Source: Streptomyces sp. TP-A0356 (GTDB taxonomy: Bacteria; Actinomycetota; Actinomycetes; Streptomycetales; Streptomycetaceae). Taken from it: 64,000 nucleotides of DNA. The notes below the pieces were generated by a model, which was not told the DNA's origin, ran no database searches, and saw only the letters and a program-made list of their open reading frames with translations. Positions within the stretch are counted from its first letter, which is position 1. Each line of letters starts with the position of its first letter. The DNA is taken from positions 1 to 64,000 of the forward strand of contig NZ_BBZJ01000029.1 in assembly GCF_001417775.1 (NCBI RefSeq), read 5' to 3'. Positions 9,327 through 18,520 of the stretch are shown here, piece by piece. A program made the translations under genes and the position numbers.

Positions 9327-12300
9327 GTGGCGAAGGGCATTCGGGAGCGTGAGTTCCAGAACCTGATGATCCAGTGGTCCCTTCCTATGGGCTGGGGCTT
9401 TACAACGGGCAGGGCGCTGCCGCGCGAGACGACGCAGACGGTGGTCGTCAGCCAGCTGCGGGACGCCATTCTTCGGCTCAACCCGGACGTGATCGACGGG
9501 CTCGACGTGGACGCGGTGGTCGAGGAGATCGTCGCCACGGTCAACGCCGTCGAGGGCGGCCTGGTGCGGGCCAACGAGCAGGTGCTACGCCTGCTGCGCG
9601 GCCAGAAGGAGTTCCGGGACGCCGACGGCGCGTGGCACGCCCTGAAGGTCATCGACTTCGAGCACCTGGCCGCCAATACGCTGGTGGTGTCGGACGAGGT
9701 GACCATCACCGTCCCGGGCAAGACCTCCCGCCGGTTCGACCTCGTGTACTGGGTCAACGGCCTGCCCCTGGTCGTGGTCGAGGTGAAGTCCCCGACCGCG
9801 AAGTCCGGGTGGGCGGATGCCGCCCGTGAGATCAACGACGTGTACGCCACCGAGTACCCGTGGTTCTTCACCCCCAACGTCTTCGCCGTCGCCTCCGACG
9901 GGCTGAAGCTGCGGTTCGGCGCCGCCGGCGCGCCCACGAACCTGTGGCAGCCGTTCCGGTCCACCGCCGACGACGAGAACCTGTCCGGGCAGGCCGACGT
10001 GCAACGCTCCGTCGAGCTGCTGATGAACCCGGCCACGATCCTGGACATGCTCGCCAACTTCGCCCTCTTCGACACCTCCGGGGGCGGGGTGGACAAGAAA
10101 TACCTGCCCCGCTACCCGCAGATGGAGGCCGCGCACCTGATCCACGAGCGGGTGCTGGATGGCGGGTCGAAGGGCCTGATATGGCACCACCAGGGGTCCG
10201 GGAAGACGCTGCTGATGGTGTTCGCCGCCTCGCTGCTGCTGACCGACACCTGCACCGAGTCGCCCACGATCATCCTGCTCTCGGACCGGACTCAGCTCGT
10301 TAGGCAGACCTCCGGGGTTTTCACCTCCGCGATGGGGGACGCCTACTTCCACCAGCCTGCCACCGGCCAGAAGTTGCGTTCCCTGCTGGCCGACGACGTG
10401 CGCGGCGTCATCTCCACGACCGTCCACAAGTTCGCCGACGCCGGCAAGAACCTGTCGACCCGGGACAACATCATCGTGCTGGTCGACGAGGCACACCGCA
10501 CCCAGTCCGCCAGGGAGAAGTCCCTGGCCGGGCAGATGCGCGCAGCGTTGCCGCACGCGAAGTTCTTCGGCATGACCGGCACCCCCGTCCGCAACCTCGC
10601 CACCGACACCTTCGCCCTCTTCGGCGAGGAGAGCGACCCGGGCAGGGTGCTGCACCGGTACTCGGTGTCCAGGTCCCTGCTGGACGAGGCAACCGTCCCG
10701 GTCATGCTGGACCCGCACCCGGTCGCCTTCGAGATAAACGACCAGGCGTTGCAGGCCGAGTTCGACCAGTTCGCCGACGACTTCGACCTTGACGACCCCG
10801 ACCGCGAGATCCTATCCCGCAAGTTCGGGCGCCTCACCAGCGTGTTCACCAACCCCGAACGCATCCACGCGGTCTGCCAGCACATCGTGGACCACTACCT
10901 GGCCGGCGCCTACCGCAACGGCCTCAAGGCCCAGGTCGTCGCCTTCAACCGTGAGCTGGCCGTGGCGTACACGGACAAGATCAACGAGCTGCTGGCCGGC
11001 TTCGAGGCGTCCCAGGTGCTCGCCGAGGTCGGGAAGCATGACCGGATCACCGCCGAGGTGAACATCTCCGTCTCGGACTCCAAGGACGAGGACCGCGCCA
11101 TGCGGCCGTTCCGGCTCTCGGAGGCCGAGGAGGAGGAGCAGAAGCGGCGGTTCCTCACCCCGGACGACCCGCTGTGCTTCTTGGTGGTGACCGCGAAGCT
11201 GATGACTGGGTTCGACGCCCCCAACGAGGGCGTCCTCTACCTGGACAAGCCGCTGAAGGCCCACACCTTGTTCCAGACGATCACTCGCCCGAACCGCACC
11301 TGGGTGTCCCCGACCGGGTTCGTGAAGACCTCCGGCGTGGTCGTGGACTACATCGGCTTGGCCGAAGAGGTCCAGCGGGCCGTCGCCGACCCCACCGCAA
11401 AGGGGGCTAACAAGGGTGGCGGGTTCGTCACCGACCTGTCCGAGCTGGTCGCCGAGTTCCGTACCACCTTCGCCCGCATCGAAGACCTCCTCGCGGACGT
11501 GGACGGCCTGGACCTCACGGTCCACGGCTACGAGTCCGTGCGCGCCATCAACGTCTTCCTGGACGCCAACCCTGGCGCCGCCGAGGTGTTCACCAAGGAC
11601 TACCGGCTCCTGGCCCGCCTGTATCCGCTCATCAACACCGACAAGCGGATCGCCAAGTATCGTGACGGTTTCGGGCTGTTCGGGTCCGTGTACACGACCC
11701 TGTTCAAGAAGTCCTCCGACGAGGAGAGGAAGGAACGGCTGGCCGAGCTGGGGCCGATGGTCCTGGAGATCATCAACGCCCACGTCCACTCCTTCTCCGT
11801 GGTCGCCTCCCAGGAGGAACCCCTCGTCCTGGACGCCCAGGGCATCGCCATCCTCAAGGAGCTGCTGGCCCTCGTCCGCCCAAAGCCAGACAAGGACGAC
11901 GGCGAGGACAAGACGCCGCCGTCCGCGGCGGAGATCCTGGACCACATCAAGGCCGCCCTCGACAAGGGCGTCGACCCGGGGTCCGCGAAGTACACCGCCC
12001 TCGCGGAGCGGATCAAGCGGCTGCGGGACCAGATCATCCAGAACTCCCAGGACGCCCTCGGGTTCCTGTCCGAAGCACTCCGGGTCGCCCGCGCCATCGT
12101 GGACGCCCAGAAGCACCCCGACGAAGCCGTCGTCGTGCTGGACGACGACCACGTGGGCGTCCTGTCGCGGATCATCCACGACCACGCGCCGCCCGGCCTC
12201 ACAGTCACGGAGAGGAACCTAGCCGAGGAGATCGACCAGGTGGTCACCCGCACCCTCGCCCAGTCATGGGACAACGCCGACGCCCGCAACCGAGGCGTCC

Positions 12301-12404
12301 GCCGCGCCACTGCCACGGTCTTCCGCCATTACACGCTGAAGCCGGTGGGGGAGCCGTACGACTCCACCGTCGCCTACATCGAAGCTCACTACCTCGTTGA
12401 CTGA
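9327..12404 (+). CDS. hsdR: Type I restriction-modification, endonuclease/translocase subunit
   Basis: 1025 aa, standard length. An N-terminal PD-(D/E)xK nuclease is visible (FDLVYWVNGLPLVVVEVKSP; D138, E152, K154). It is followed by an SF2 translocase with Walker A HHQGSGKT (287-294) and DEAH (386-389), and the second RecA lobe (FLVVTAKLMTGFDAPNEGVLYLDKPL, around 615-640). It hydrolyses ATP, pulls in unmethylated DNA and cuts at a distance. The GTG at 9327 lies 3 bases after the hsdS stop. Key residues are intact, so the system looks functional. A bidirectional hairpin follows. Confidence 0.95.
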   Translation: MAKGIREREFQNLMIQWSLPMGWGFTTGRALPRETTQTVVVSQLRDAILRLNPDVIDGLDVDAVVEEIVATVNAVEGGLVRANEQVLRLLRGQKEFRDADGAWHALKVIDFEHLAANTLVVSDEVTITVPGKTSRRFDLVYWVNGLPLVVVEVKSPTAKSGWADAAREINDVYATEYPWFFTPNVFAVASDGLKLRFGAAGAPTNLWQPFRSTADDENLSGQADVQRSVELLMNPATILDMLANFALFDTSGGGVDKKYLPRYPQMEAAHLIHERVLDGGSKGLIWHHQGSGKTLLMVFAASLLLTDTCTESPTIILLSDRTQLVRQTSGVFTSAMGDAYFHQPATGQKLRSLLADDVRGVISTTVHKFADAGKNLSTRDNIIVLVDEAHRTQSAREKSLAGQMRAALPHAKFFGMTGTPVRNLATDTFALFGEESDPGRVLHRYSVSRSLLDEATVPVMLDPHPVAFEINDQALQAEFDQFADDFDLDDPDREILSRKFGRLTSVFTNPERIHAVCQHIVDHYLAGAYRNGLKAQVVAFNRELAVAYTDKINELLAGFEASQVLAEVGKHDRITAEVNISVSDSKDEDRAMRPFRLSEAEEEEQKRRFLTPDDPLCFLVVTAKLMTGFDAPNEGVLYLDKPLKAHTLFQTITRPNRTWVSPTGFVKTSGVVVDYIGLAEEVQRAVADPTAKGANKGGGFVTDLSELVAEFRTTFARIEDLLADVDGLDLTVHGYESVRAINVFLDANPGAAEVFTKDYRLLARLYPLINTDKRIAKYRDGFGLFGSVYTTLFKKSSDEERKERLAELGPMVLEIINAHVHSFSVVASQEEPLVLDAQGIAILKELLALVRPKPDKDDGEDKTPPSAAEILDHIKAALDKGVDPGSAKYTALAERIKRLRDQIIQNSQDALGFLSEALRVARAIVDAQKHPDEAVVVLDDDHVGVLSRIIHDHAPPGLTVTERNLAEEIDQVVTRTLAQSWDNADARNRGVRRATATVFRHYTLKPVGEPYDSTVAYIEAHYLVD

Positions 12405-12413
12405 CGAGTACGA

Positions 12414-12440
12414 GAAGGCCCGGACCCGCCCTGGGCCTTC
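12414..12440. terminator. Hairpin between convergent hsdR and AIPR genes
   Basis: GAAGGCCC (12414-12421) pairs with GGGCCTTC (12433-12440), 8 perfect base pairs with an 11-nt loop. It lies between the two convergent stop codons and can serve both strands. Confidence 0.65.
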
Positions 12441-12506
12441 GTCGCCTCGGCTGCCAGTTCGGATACCCTCAGCTGGCTTCGTGTCCTGCGAGGTTAGGCA
12501 ACACGC

Positions 12507-14585
12507 TCATTCTTCCTCTTCTTCTGCTTCCTGGCGCAACCGGTCGGCGATGTCCACTAGGGAACCGCGCTGGGGAACGAACCAGCGCCGCGTGCCCTGA
12601 AGCGGTTTGCTCTGGTAACCGGCCTCCACGAGCATCTTCTTGGCCAGACCGGTCGGCGAGTATGCGACACCGTCCACCGCCCATACCAGGCAGTTGCGGC
12701 GCTGCCGGGTCCAGGTCGCACGAGCCCGGCGTGCATCCGCCGTGAGCCAGGGGGTGAGCTGTTGCTGTTCGCGGCCCGGGACTGGGCGGAACTCGACGAG
12801 CGTCCCTTCCTCGAGCGCGTTGTTCTCGAAAATCACGGAGACTGCGTTGGCTTGCCGTGCGTGCCGTTCACGCTCGGACGCGCGGTACACCGATGAGAGG
12901 GGCGGAGGTTGATTGTCCCCCTGCAGGGTTGCCAGCGCTGAACCAGCGACATCCGAATACCGTTCAGCATTGCGGAAGATGCTGCTCACCTGACTCTTGT
13001 GTCCGTAACCCGTGTCGATCCAGTGGATCAGCGTGGCTACAGCGGCGTCCACGAGCTCGGCGACGCACGCCGGTACCGTCGGCCAATCTGATTCGGAAAT
13101 TTCCTGCCAGCCTCGGGGCAGGCACTGGAAGGTCACGTGGGCGATGAGCAGTCGCCCAAGGTCGGCGAGTGTGCCAGCGCGCCCCTCCCACTGCGGGCGT
13201 TGTGCCTCGATCTGCCGCTCAACCTCCCGGAGCACCAGGATGGTGCGCCAGGTCTTCACCGCGTCGGTGCGGTGGAGCGGAAATAGCCGGTGGTGCTGCC
13301 TCGGATCCCAGAGAAGATCGATGTCCACGTTGGCTTGGAAGGATAGTTCCGGAGAGGCGTGAGCACAGGCGAGCGCGGTTGCGGCCTCCCTGAGGGTGCA
13401 ACCGTCGTCCTTCGACTGTGGAGGTTCTTCGCCCCGGCGCAGGACGTAGGTCTTCCGCAGCCGAAGCAGAAAGTCGTCGCGGAGCTGCTGCTGCACCTTC
13501 TCCAGGGCGATGAAGTCCTGGGGCTCCACCCTGTTCTGGGTGTTGGTCGTTCGGGTGACGTCGTGGTCGAAGCCCTCCGGGCAGTCCGTCAAGGAGATGA
13601 TGCGGACGCCGATCCGTGCGCGTGTGGCGACCTCCGGGGTTTGCTGGTAGGCCTCGTGGACGGAGGCGACCGTCTGCGCGCCGTTGACAATGCTCGCACC
13701 CTCCATTTCCAGGTCCCCCCGAGGGCCCATGATCACCTTGTCGCATAGCACCGTGATCCCGTTGTTGAAGTACCAGAAGTACTCGGGCCTTCTACGAAGG
13801 GTCTCCACAAGGGTGCGATTTACCGCCGTGACACCGAGTGGATTGCGGATATTCCGCTGGAAGAGCCGGTGGTGGTTGTCCTCGTACCAGCGTGCGACCT
13901 CCGCGCCTCCTATCGTGCCGTGGTACGCCAGGATGGGATCCTTGATCGGACTGACATCGACCGCCGAGGCCGACGCCTTCAGCTTGATCTGGGGTTCGGC
14001 GATTCCGGAGCGCAGGATGCGGATGAAGTCGGGCAGTCGCAGGGGGCGCAGGCGCAGCGAGTCCTCGTATTCCGCGCAGAACCGGTCGAGCACCTCCTTG
14101 GCCTCGGCCCCAATCGGCTGGGTCCCTGCCCAGGCCGGCAGCAGGGTGATCTGTACTCGCGGATTGCTGAGTGCCCGTTCCAGATCGGGGATGAGCGGCG
14201 TCAGCTTAGCGTTGAAGCACTGGTACTCCCGAGCAATCAATAATTCCAGACCGTTCTTCAGGTCGAGAGCAGCGTTCTTAGAGAAGGTGGCTGTGCCGTC
14301 GCTACTCCACTTCGCCTGTACCACCCAGACCTGGGGCTCTTCTGAGGCGAGATCCACCGCCACGGCGTCGATGCCCTGGTCGCTAAACGAGTCGATGACG
14401 AACTCGGCGCAACGCTGCAGCGGATAGCCGGTGAACTCGCGGATCGCCAAGGCAGCCAGGGAACGGGAGAGAAATGAGTTCCGCTGGATTCGCTGCTCAA
14501 ACTTGGACAGATCCTCAACCGGGACGATCCCAGTGAACTGCTCATCGAGGGCGTGTTCGAGCTGCTGGGCGTGCAGAGCGGTCAC
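12507..14585 (-). CDS. AIPR (abortive infection/phage resistance) family protein
   Basis: Family signatures in the middle of the 692-aa protein include RNIRNPLGVTAVNRTLVETL, FWYFNNGITVLC and IVNGAQTVASVHEAY, which match AIPR proteins (Pfam AIPR, PF10592). Near the N terminus, DQGIDAVAVDLASEEPQVWVVQAKWS has the D...QxK pattern of restriction-endonuclease folds, so nuclease activity is plausible. I prefer the GTG at 14585 (VTALHAQQLEH), with AGGAG five bases upstream, over the GTG at 14642. It sits tail-to-tail with hsdR in the same defence island. An IS inserted about 140 bp upstream may have separated it from its native promoter. Confidence 0.8.
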   Translation of the reverse strand: MTALHAQQLEHALDEQFTGIVPVEDLSKFEQRIQRNSFLSRSLAALAIREFTGYPLQRCAEFVIDSFSDQGIDAVAVDLASEEPQVWVVQAKWSSDGTATFSKNAALDLKNGLELLIAREYQCFNAKLTPLIPDLERALSNPRVQITLLPAWAGTQPIGAEAKEVLDRFCAEYEDSLRLRPLRLPDFIRILRSGIAEPQIKLKASASAVDVSPIKDPILAYHGTIGGAEVARWYEDNHHRLFQRNIRNPLGVTAVNRTLVETLRRRPEYFWYFNNGITVLCDKVIMGPRGDLEMEGASIVNGAQTVASVHEAYQQTPEVATRARIGVRIISLTDCPEGFDHDVTRTTNTQNRVEPQDFIALEKVQQQLRDDFLLRLRKTYVLRRGEEPPQSKDDGCTLREAATALACAHASPELSFQANVDIDLLWDPRQHHRLFPLHRTDAVKTWRTILVLREVERQIEAQRPQWEGRAGTLADLGRLLIAHVTFQCLPRGWQEISESDWPTVPACVAELVDAAVATLIHWIDTGYGHKSQVSSIFRNAERYSDVAGSALATLQGDNQPPPLSSVYRASERERHARQANAVSVIFENNALEEGTLVEFRPVPGREQQQLTPWLTADARRARATWTRQRRNCLVWAVDGVAYSPTGLAKKMLVEAGYQSKPLQGTRRWFVPQRGSLVDIADRLRQEAEEEEE

Positions 14586-14720
14586 TGTGCTCCTGTCGGT
14601 GGCTGGCGGCCATGCTGGGACGGTGGCGAGGGGTTTGCCCACGTCTCATCAGCCATTCAGGTTGCTTGCCGAAGAGTCAGCACGTCAAGCACTTTGCCGC
14701 ACTGCGTAGCTACGATGGGA

Positions 14721-16309
14721 CTGAGCTTGGCGTTTAACGTCGCAGGTCACCCGACCTGCTGATCTGCGGTTCTTTCCGGGACAGCGGAGGCGGCCGTTCT
14801 CCACGCTTCGAGATGTCGAGTCACGAAGTACAAGAGAACGGCCGCTGTGTATGAGTCTGTCTGTCTATGCGCCCGCAGGCGAGGCGTTGGACGTGTTGTC
14901 CCGCTTCCGGGTCGAGTTCTATGAATGCCTCTACGCTCGCGCGGATGCGCTCTTCGAGCTCACCGACGCGGTGCTGTGCGCGGACGGGCCGGTGAAGACC
15001 CTGGTCGAACTGTCGCTGGCGGTCGAGCACCGGCGCGGCCATGGTGCGCTGTACGCGGCGTTGGACCGCGGTTGGCTGGAGCCGACGCGCCTGCGCCGCA
15101 CGCTCGCCGGTCTGCCGCTGCCGAGAGCGGCAGACGGCCGGATCGTGCTGGCCGTGGACGTGAGCAACGGGCTCCGTCCTGATGCCCCGACCAGCGACGA
15201 GCGGCTGTTCTGCCACGTCTACGGACGTGGTGAGCGCAAGACGGACCAGTTCGTGCCGGGCTGGCCGTACTCCTTCGTTGCCGCGCTGGAATCCGGCCGC
15301 ACCTCCTGGGTCGCGCTGCTGGACGCCGTACGCCTGGGACCCGCCGACGATGCGACGCTCGTCACCGCCGCCCAACTGCGCGATGTTGTTCAGCGGTTGA
15401 CGCAGGCCGGGCACTGGCGGCCGGGCGACCCGGAGATCCTCATCGTGATGGACGCCGGCTACGACGTCACCTACCTCACCCACGCCCTGGCCGACCTGCC
15501 GGTGACGCTGCTCGGGCGCCTGCGCTCGGACCGGGTCATGCTCCGAGACCCGGGCCCGACCCGTTCCGGTCCCAAGGGCGGGCGACCCCGCCGGCATGGC
15601 GGTGTCCTCACTTTCGCCAAGCCCGACAGCTGGCACGAGCCCGACGTCACCACAGCTACGGACACCACCCGCTACGGCAAGGCCGAGACGATCGCCTGGG
15701 ACCGGATGCACCCCAGGCTCACCCACCGAGGCCCCTGGCTGAACCACGCCAAAGAGGAACTGCCCACCCTGCACGGCACGTTGATTCGTCTCAATGTCGA
15801 GCGCCTGCCGGGCGACCGGCACCCGAAACCGGTGTGGCTGTGGTGCTCCGCCAACGCCGCCACACCGGTGGACGTGGACCGCTGGTGGCAGTCCTTCCTT
15901 CGCAGATTCGACCTGGAGCACACCTTCAGGCTCCTGAAACAGACCCTCGGCTGGACGGCACCGAAGGTCCGCCACGCCGACAGCGCCGATCTGTGGACCT
16001 GGCTCATCATCGCCGCCCACACCCAACTCCGCCTCGCCCGCCCCCTCGCCGAGGACCTGCGCCGTCCCTGGGAGCGACCCGCCTCACCCCGTCGCCTCAC
16101 CCCCGCTCGCGTCCGCCGCGGGTTTCGCAACGTCCACGCGACGGCGGCCCGTCCGTCGGCCGCACCGAAACCGTCCAAGCCGGGTCCGGGACGGCCTCCC
16201 GGCTCGAAGAACAGGCAGCGGGCCACACTGCACGAGGTCGGCAAGACGGTCAAACGTGCTGAGTCGATCAAGGAACACCAAGCCCGCCGAGGATAAACGC
16301 CAAGCTTAG
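14721..16309 (+). mobile_element. Intact insertion sequence with 18-bp terminal inverted repeats
   Basis: Left end CTGAGCTTGGCGTTTAAC (14721-14738) and right end, read inward, CTAAGCTTGGCGTTTATC (16292-16309) match at 16 of 18 positions. They enclose a single full-length transposase gene. No identical target duplication is visible at the junctions, so the true ends may differ by a few bases. Length is about 1.59 kb. Confidence 0.8.
14851..16296 (+). CDS. DDE transposase (IS4/IS701-like)
   Basis: 481 aa, uninterrupted. A DDE catalytic triad is suggested by VLAVDVSNG (about residue 100), ILIVMDAGYDV (about 202) and RRFDLEHTFRLLKQ (about 354), the last matching the ExxxRxxK signature of IS4-type enzymes. 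A proline/basic C-terminal tail (GPGRPPGSKNRQR) looks AT-hook-like. It resembles Streptomyces transposases of the IS701-like NF041680 group; I am less sure of the subgroup than of the class. The ATG at 14851 is just inside the left terminal repeat; no strong ribosome site is seen. Confidence 0.85.
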   Translation: MSLSVYAPAGEALDVLSRFRVEFYECLYARADALFELTDAVLCADGPVKTLVELSLAVEHRRGHGALYAALDRGWLEPTRLRRTLAGLPLPRAADGRIVLAVDVSNGLRPDAPTSDERLFCHVYGRGERKTDQFVPGWPYSFVAALESGRTSWVALLDAVRLGPADDATLVTAAQLRDVVQRLTQAGHWRPGDPEILIVMDAGYDVTYLTHALADLPVTLLGRLRSDRVMLRDPGPTRSGPKGGRPRRHGGVLTFAKPDSWHEPDVTTATDTTRYGKAETIAWDRMHPRLTHRGPWLNHAKEELPTLHGTLIRLNVERLPGDRHPKPVWLWCSANAATPVDVDRWWQSFLRRFDLEHTFRLLKQTLGWTAPKVRHADSADLWTWLIIAAHTQLRLARPLAEDLRRPWERPASPRRLTPARVRRGFRNVHATAARPSAAPKPSKPGPGRPPGSKNRQRATLHEVGKTVKRAESIKEHQARRG

Positions 16310-16482
16310 GAGTTCGATCCATGTTCCGTCTGGCCGTAGAGTCCTGCGGTGGTTTGGTCCACCGGGGGCATGCAAATGTGCTGGTACCCGGCAGTGTTGA
16401 TGTCATCGGTGGATGTCAGTCTGATTCGACGGCCGCCCAGGCCGGTGGTCCGCTAGGGCCCGGCTATCGACAGAATGGGGCC

Positions 16483-17013
16483 ATGGACGCTGGATTGACT
16501 GCACTGCTCGGCGCCGCCGTGGGCTCACTCGCCACCCTCGGCTCTGCGATGGTCACCGGGCGCGTGGCGGCTCGCTCGCAGTTCGCTCAGTGGCGTCGGC
16601 AGCACCGCCGGGATGCCTATGCGAACTACCTGGCTGCGGTGTACGACCGCGATGTCGCCTTGGACGCGGTGCGAGACACGCTGCGAGGGGACCGACCGGA
16701 CCTGCGCGAGGTTGACGAGAGGATGGAGCGCTTCGATGCTCAGGTCCGCAGCGTTCACCGGGCTGCCGAGTTCGTCATCCTCGAAGGTCCGCAGTCCGTG
16801 GCGGAGGCGCTCTATTGTGCGGTCCATGCGTCCGATGACCTGGCCGAGGTCATGCGGCGGATGGCGCGTGATGCCCATGCGGGTGACACATCCCGCAAGG
16901 CTGCAGACACCGCGCTGGTCGCTGAGCGCGAGCACCTGCTGTACCAGGCCGTGAAGGGCCTCCGCGCAGCGGCTGCAGACGTCCTCGGCGACAGTCGGAT
17001 ACGCGTCTCGTAG
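16483..17013 (+). CDS. Hypothetical membrane-anchored helical protein (176 aa)
   Basis: The start is at ATG 16483 (MDAGLTALLGAAVGSLATLGSAMVTGRVAARSQ), where a membrane helix begins immediately and GGGG lies just upstream. The rest is highly charged alpha-helix (QWRRQHRRDAYANYLAAVYDRDVALDAV; RADERMERFDAQVRS-type heptads), likely cytoplasmic coiled coil. Similar small proteins are common and uncharacterised in Streptomyces. It is the last gene before the right island repeat. The earlier in-frame stretch from 16321 has no coding character. Confidence 0.6.
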   Translation: MDAGLTALLGAAVGSLATLGSAMVTGRVAARSQFAQWRRQHRRDAYANYLAAVYDRDVALDAVRDTLRGDRPDLREVDERMERFDAQVRSVHRAAEFVILEGPQSVAEALYCAVHASDDLAEVMRRMARDAHAGDTSRKAADTALVAEREHLLYQAVKGLRAAAADVLGDSRIRVS

Positions 17014-17077
17014 TCGTATGGCCGGCGGAGTTCAAGCCCCGACGGCTGGCGGGTACCCACGGTGCTGCGCTCTCAGC

Positions 17078-17212
17078 TTGGGAAGCTGAGGTGATCTACG
17101 GATGGTTGCTTGGCTGACCTGGGTGGTAGCTCTATCCGCGCTCGGCCGCTTGTCGGCTTGGTGCCCGCTGTTCCCCGTGATTCCCCGCACGATCTGGCAC
17201 GAGTCTGGCACG
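17078..17212 (+). repeat. Right ~135-bp direct repeat, candidate attR-type site
   Basis: Same orientation and element order as 2083-2218: the 21-nt identical core, GGCTGACCTG at the same offset, GTTCCCCG, TTCCCCGC, and two CTGGCACG motifs 12 bp apart. The core minus strand forms a perfect anticodon-arm-like stem-loop with a CCC triplet. Flanking sequence does not complete a tRNA cloverleaf, so this is not a functional tRNA gene. Confidence 0.65.
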
Positions 17213-17255
17213 CTGCGACTCGGCTCCTATCCGCGTCGCAGCATGCGTCATACCA

Positions 17256-17642
17256 TCAAGCGTTAATGATCTTCTGAACTTCGCGAAGCTTCTCTTCCGC
17301 GGTGAGTGACGAGTAGTCGCCGCTCACCAGCCCGTCCAAGGTGCTCCGAACGTTGTTCGAGTGGGGGTGCAGAACAGCGTCCAAGACGCGGGCGCGCTCG
17401 CTACCGTCACGCGTATACACCCACACTTGCTGTTCCTTGCGCGGTTCTGTGTTGCATCGGGGATCAAGGACGGCAAGCGGGAAGTACCCGAGACCCGAAG
17501 CTTCGAGTTTACGAGCGATGGAGCTGAGAACGTGCTTGCCGAGTCTGTCGAACCCCAATGCGGTCCGTAGGCGTCCCAAGTTGTCTTGCATCAGCCCGCC
17601 CTCGTCTTCACACGCCTCAGCGGTCTCCTGAAGATCAGCCAC
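17256..17642 (-). CDS. Hypothetical protein (128 aa)
   Basis: The GTG at 17640-17642 follows a good ribosome site (GGGAGGG, 4 nt spacing). The product is soluble and helical at both ends, with a middle segment RKLEASGLGYFPLAVLDPRCNTEPRKEQQVWVYTRDGSERARVLDAVLHP that alternates like a beta-sheet core and could be a small winged or dimeric domain. I do not recognise a family. It lies just outside the right island repeat. Confidence 0.6.
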   Translation of the reverse strand: MADLQETAEACEDEGGLMQDNLGRLRTALGFDRLGKHVLSSIARKLEASGLGYFPLAVLDPRCNTEPRKEQQVWVYTRDGSERARVLDAVLHPHSNNVRSTLDGLVSGDYSSLTAEEKLREVQKIINA

Positions 17643-18224
17643 TGCACCCTCCCCTGGTGTGGCACTTGGTTGGAGAGCATATAGGGATCAAGGAAATAAA
17701 ATGCTCGATCCCTGGAAGCTCATGGTTGCCAGCCTCCCCGTGACGAGGCGCGTAACCGCTGGCGCAGGCTGGGGTCGGGCATACGGCTCCGGAGTGAATG
17801 CGCCGATCACTACGCATAGCTCTCTGACCGGCGGCGGAGTCCATCGAAGGGCGCCAGCGACACAGACTGTGTCGGAGGTGTGTCGTCGGCCGCGAAGATC
17901 CGCCGCTGTACGCCCTCGTTGCCCTCAAGGCTGCCGTCACCGCACCTGCCTCCGGAAGGCGCTTTATGTCCCCAGACGGTGTGCAGGCCAGAGGCACGTT
18001 GGCACTGTAAGTCCTGGCCCTGGTCCTTGGATGGTTCAGAGATCCGTGACGGTATCCCAGGTCCTCGATGGCCCGGATGCCCTTGCCCGGCGCTGGGTGG
18101 TGAAGATGTCTGACAGTTGGGCGCCCAGTGTGGCTTCTGCAGCCGGCAACACGCCGCTCGCGACGACGCAACCCATACGGCACCTACCAGACGCGCAAAG
18201 CCCGTCACGCTCAGTGTTGCGCTC
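17643..18224. other. Intergenic, no convincing gene
   Basis: About 580 bases. Overlapping frames on both strands (for example 17701-18228 plus and 17635-18183 minus) give Ser/Arg/Pro-rich products without ribosome sites, and neither resembles a known protein. It may be decayed mobile DNA. Confidence 0.35.
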
Positions 18225-18253
18225 TTGATGTTCTGCCCGGACTTCTGTACAGT
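18225..18253 (+). promoter_or_regulatory. Promoter of the toxin-antitoxin operon
   Basis: TTGATG (18225-18230), a 17-bp spacer and TACAGT (18248-18253) fit a vegetative sigma promoter. The antitoxin ATG is 27 bases after the -10 box. Phd/YefM antitoxins usually bind such a promoter to repress their own operon. Confidence 0.6.
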
Positions 18254-18280
18254 CTCAAGAACACAACGCGAGGAGGGCCA

Positions 18281-18517
18281 ATGGATGCGGCACCGCTGAC
18301 AGATGCCCGTGACCGCTTGAGCGAGATCGTCGACAACGTTGCGGCGTCAGGGGAAGCCTTCGTGATCACGAAGCACGGCAAACCCATGGCTGTCATCTTG
18401 GGTGCAGATGAGTACGAGTCGCTGATTGAAACGCTCAATGTGCTTTCCGACTCTGACACCATGGACGCGATCAATGAGGCTCGGAGCGAGGCTGAGGAGT
18501 TCGCGGAGAAGGAGTAG
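18281..18517 (+). CDS. Type II antitoxin, Phd/YefM family
   Basis: 78 aa. The N terminus MDAAPLTDARDRLSEIVDNVAASGEAFVITKHGKPMAVILGADEYESL is the classic Phd/YefM DNA-binding domain. The acidic C-terminal tail (MDAINEARSEAEEFAEKE) would wrap the toxin. The ATG follows GAGGAGG with 4 nt spacing. The toxin gene starts three bases after the stop, so the pair is one transcript. Expected role: neutralise the toxin and repress the promoter at 18225. Confidence 0.9.
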   Translation: MDAAPLTDARDRLSEIVDNVAASGEAFVITKHGKPMAVILGADEYESLIETLNVLSDSDTMDAINEARSEAEEFAEKE

Positions 18518-18520
18518 TAG

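Larger units (their letters stand above)
2083..17212. mobile_element. Candidate 15-kb genomic island bounded by direct repeats
   Basis: Direct repeats at both ends in the same orientation (2083-2218 and 17078-17212) enclose a secreted FG-GAP protein gene, hsdMSR, an AIPR gene, an IS and a small membrane protein gene. Cargo is defence-type and non-essential. The tRNA anticodon-arm-like core suggests site-specific integration. There is no recombinase gene inside, so if it was an element it is now immobile or mobilised in trans. Confidence 0.55.

Noticed and set aside
14713..16318. Target-site duplication flanking the insertion sequence
   Set aside because: Bases outside the 18-bp terminal repeats do not match as a direct repeat; the true ends may be slightly inside or outside, or no duplication remains.
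17078..17098. Possible tRNA-Gly gene at the island repeats
   Set aside because: Only the anticodon arm is present; no acceptor, D or T arms can be formed from flanking bases at either copy.
17635..18228. Overlapping frames on both strands between the hypothetical gene and the antitoxin gene
   Set aside because: Ser/Pro/Arg-rich products, no ribosome sites, no recognisable domain on either strand.
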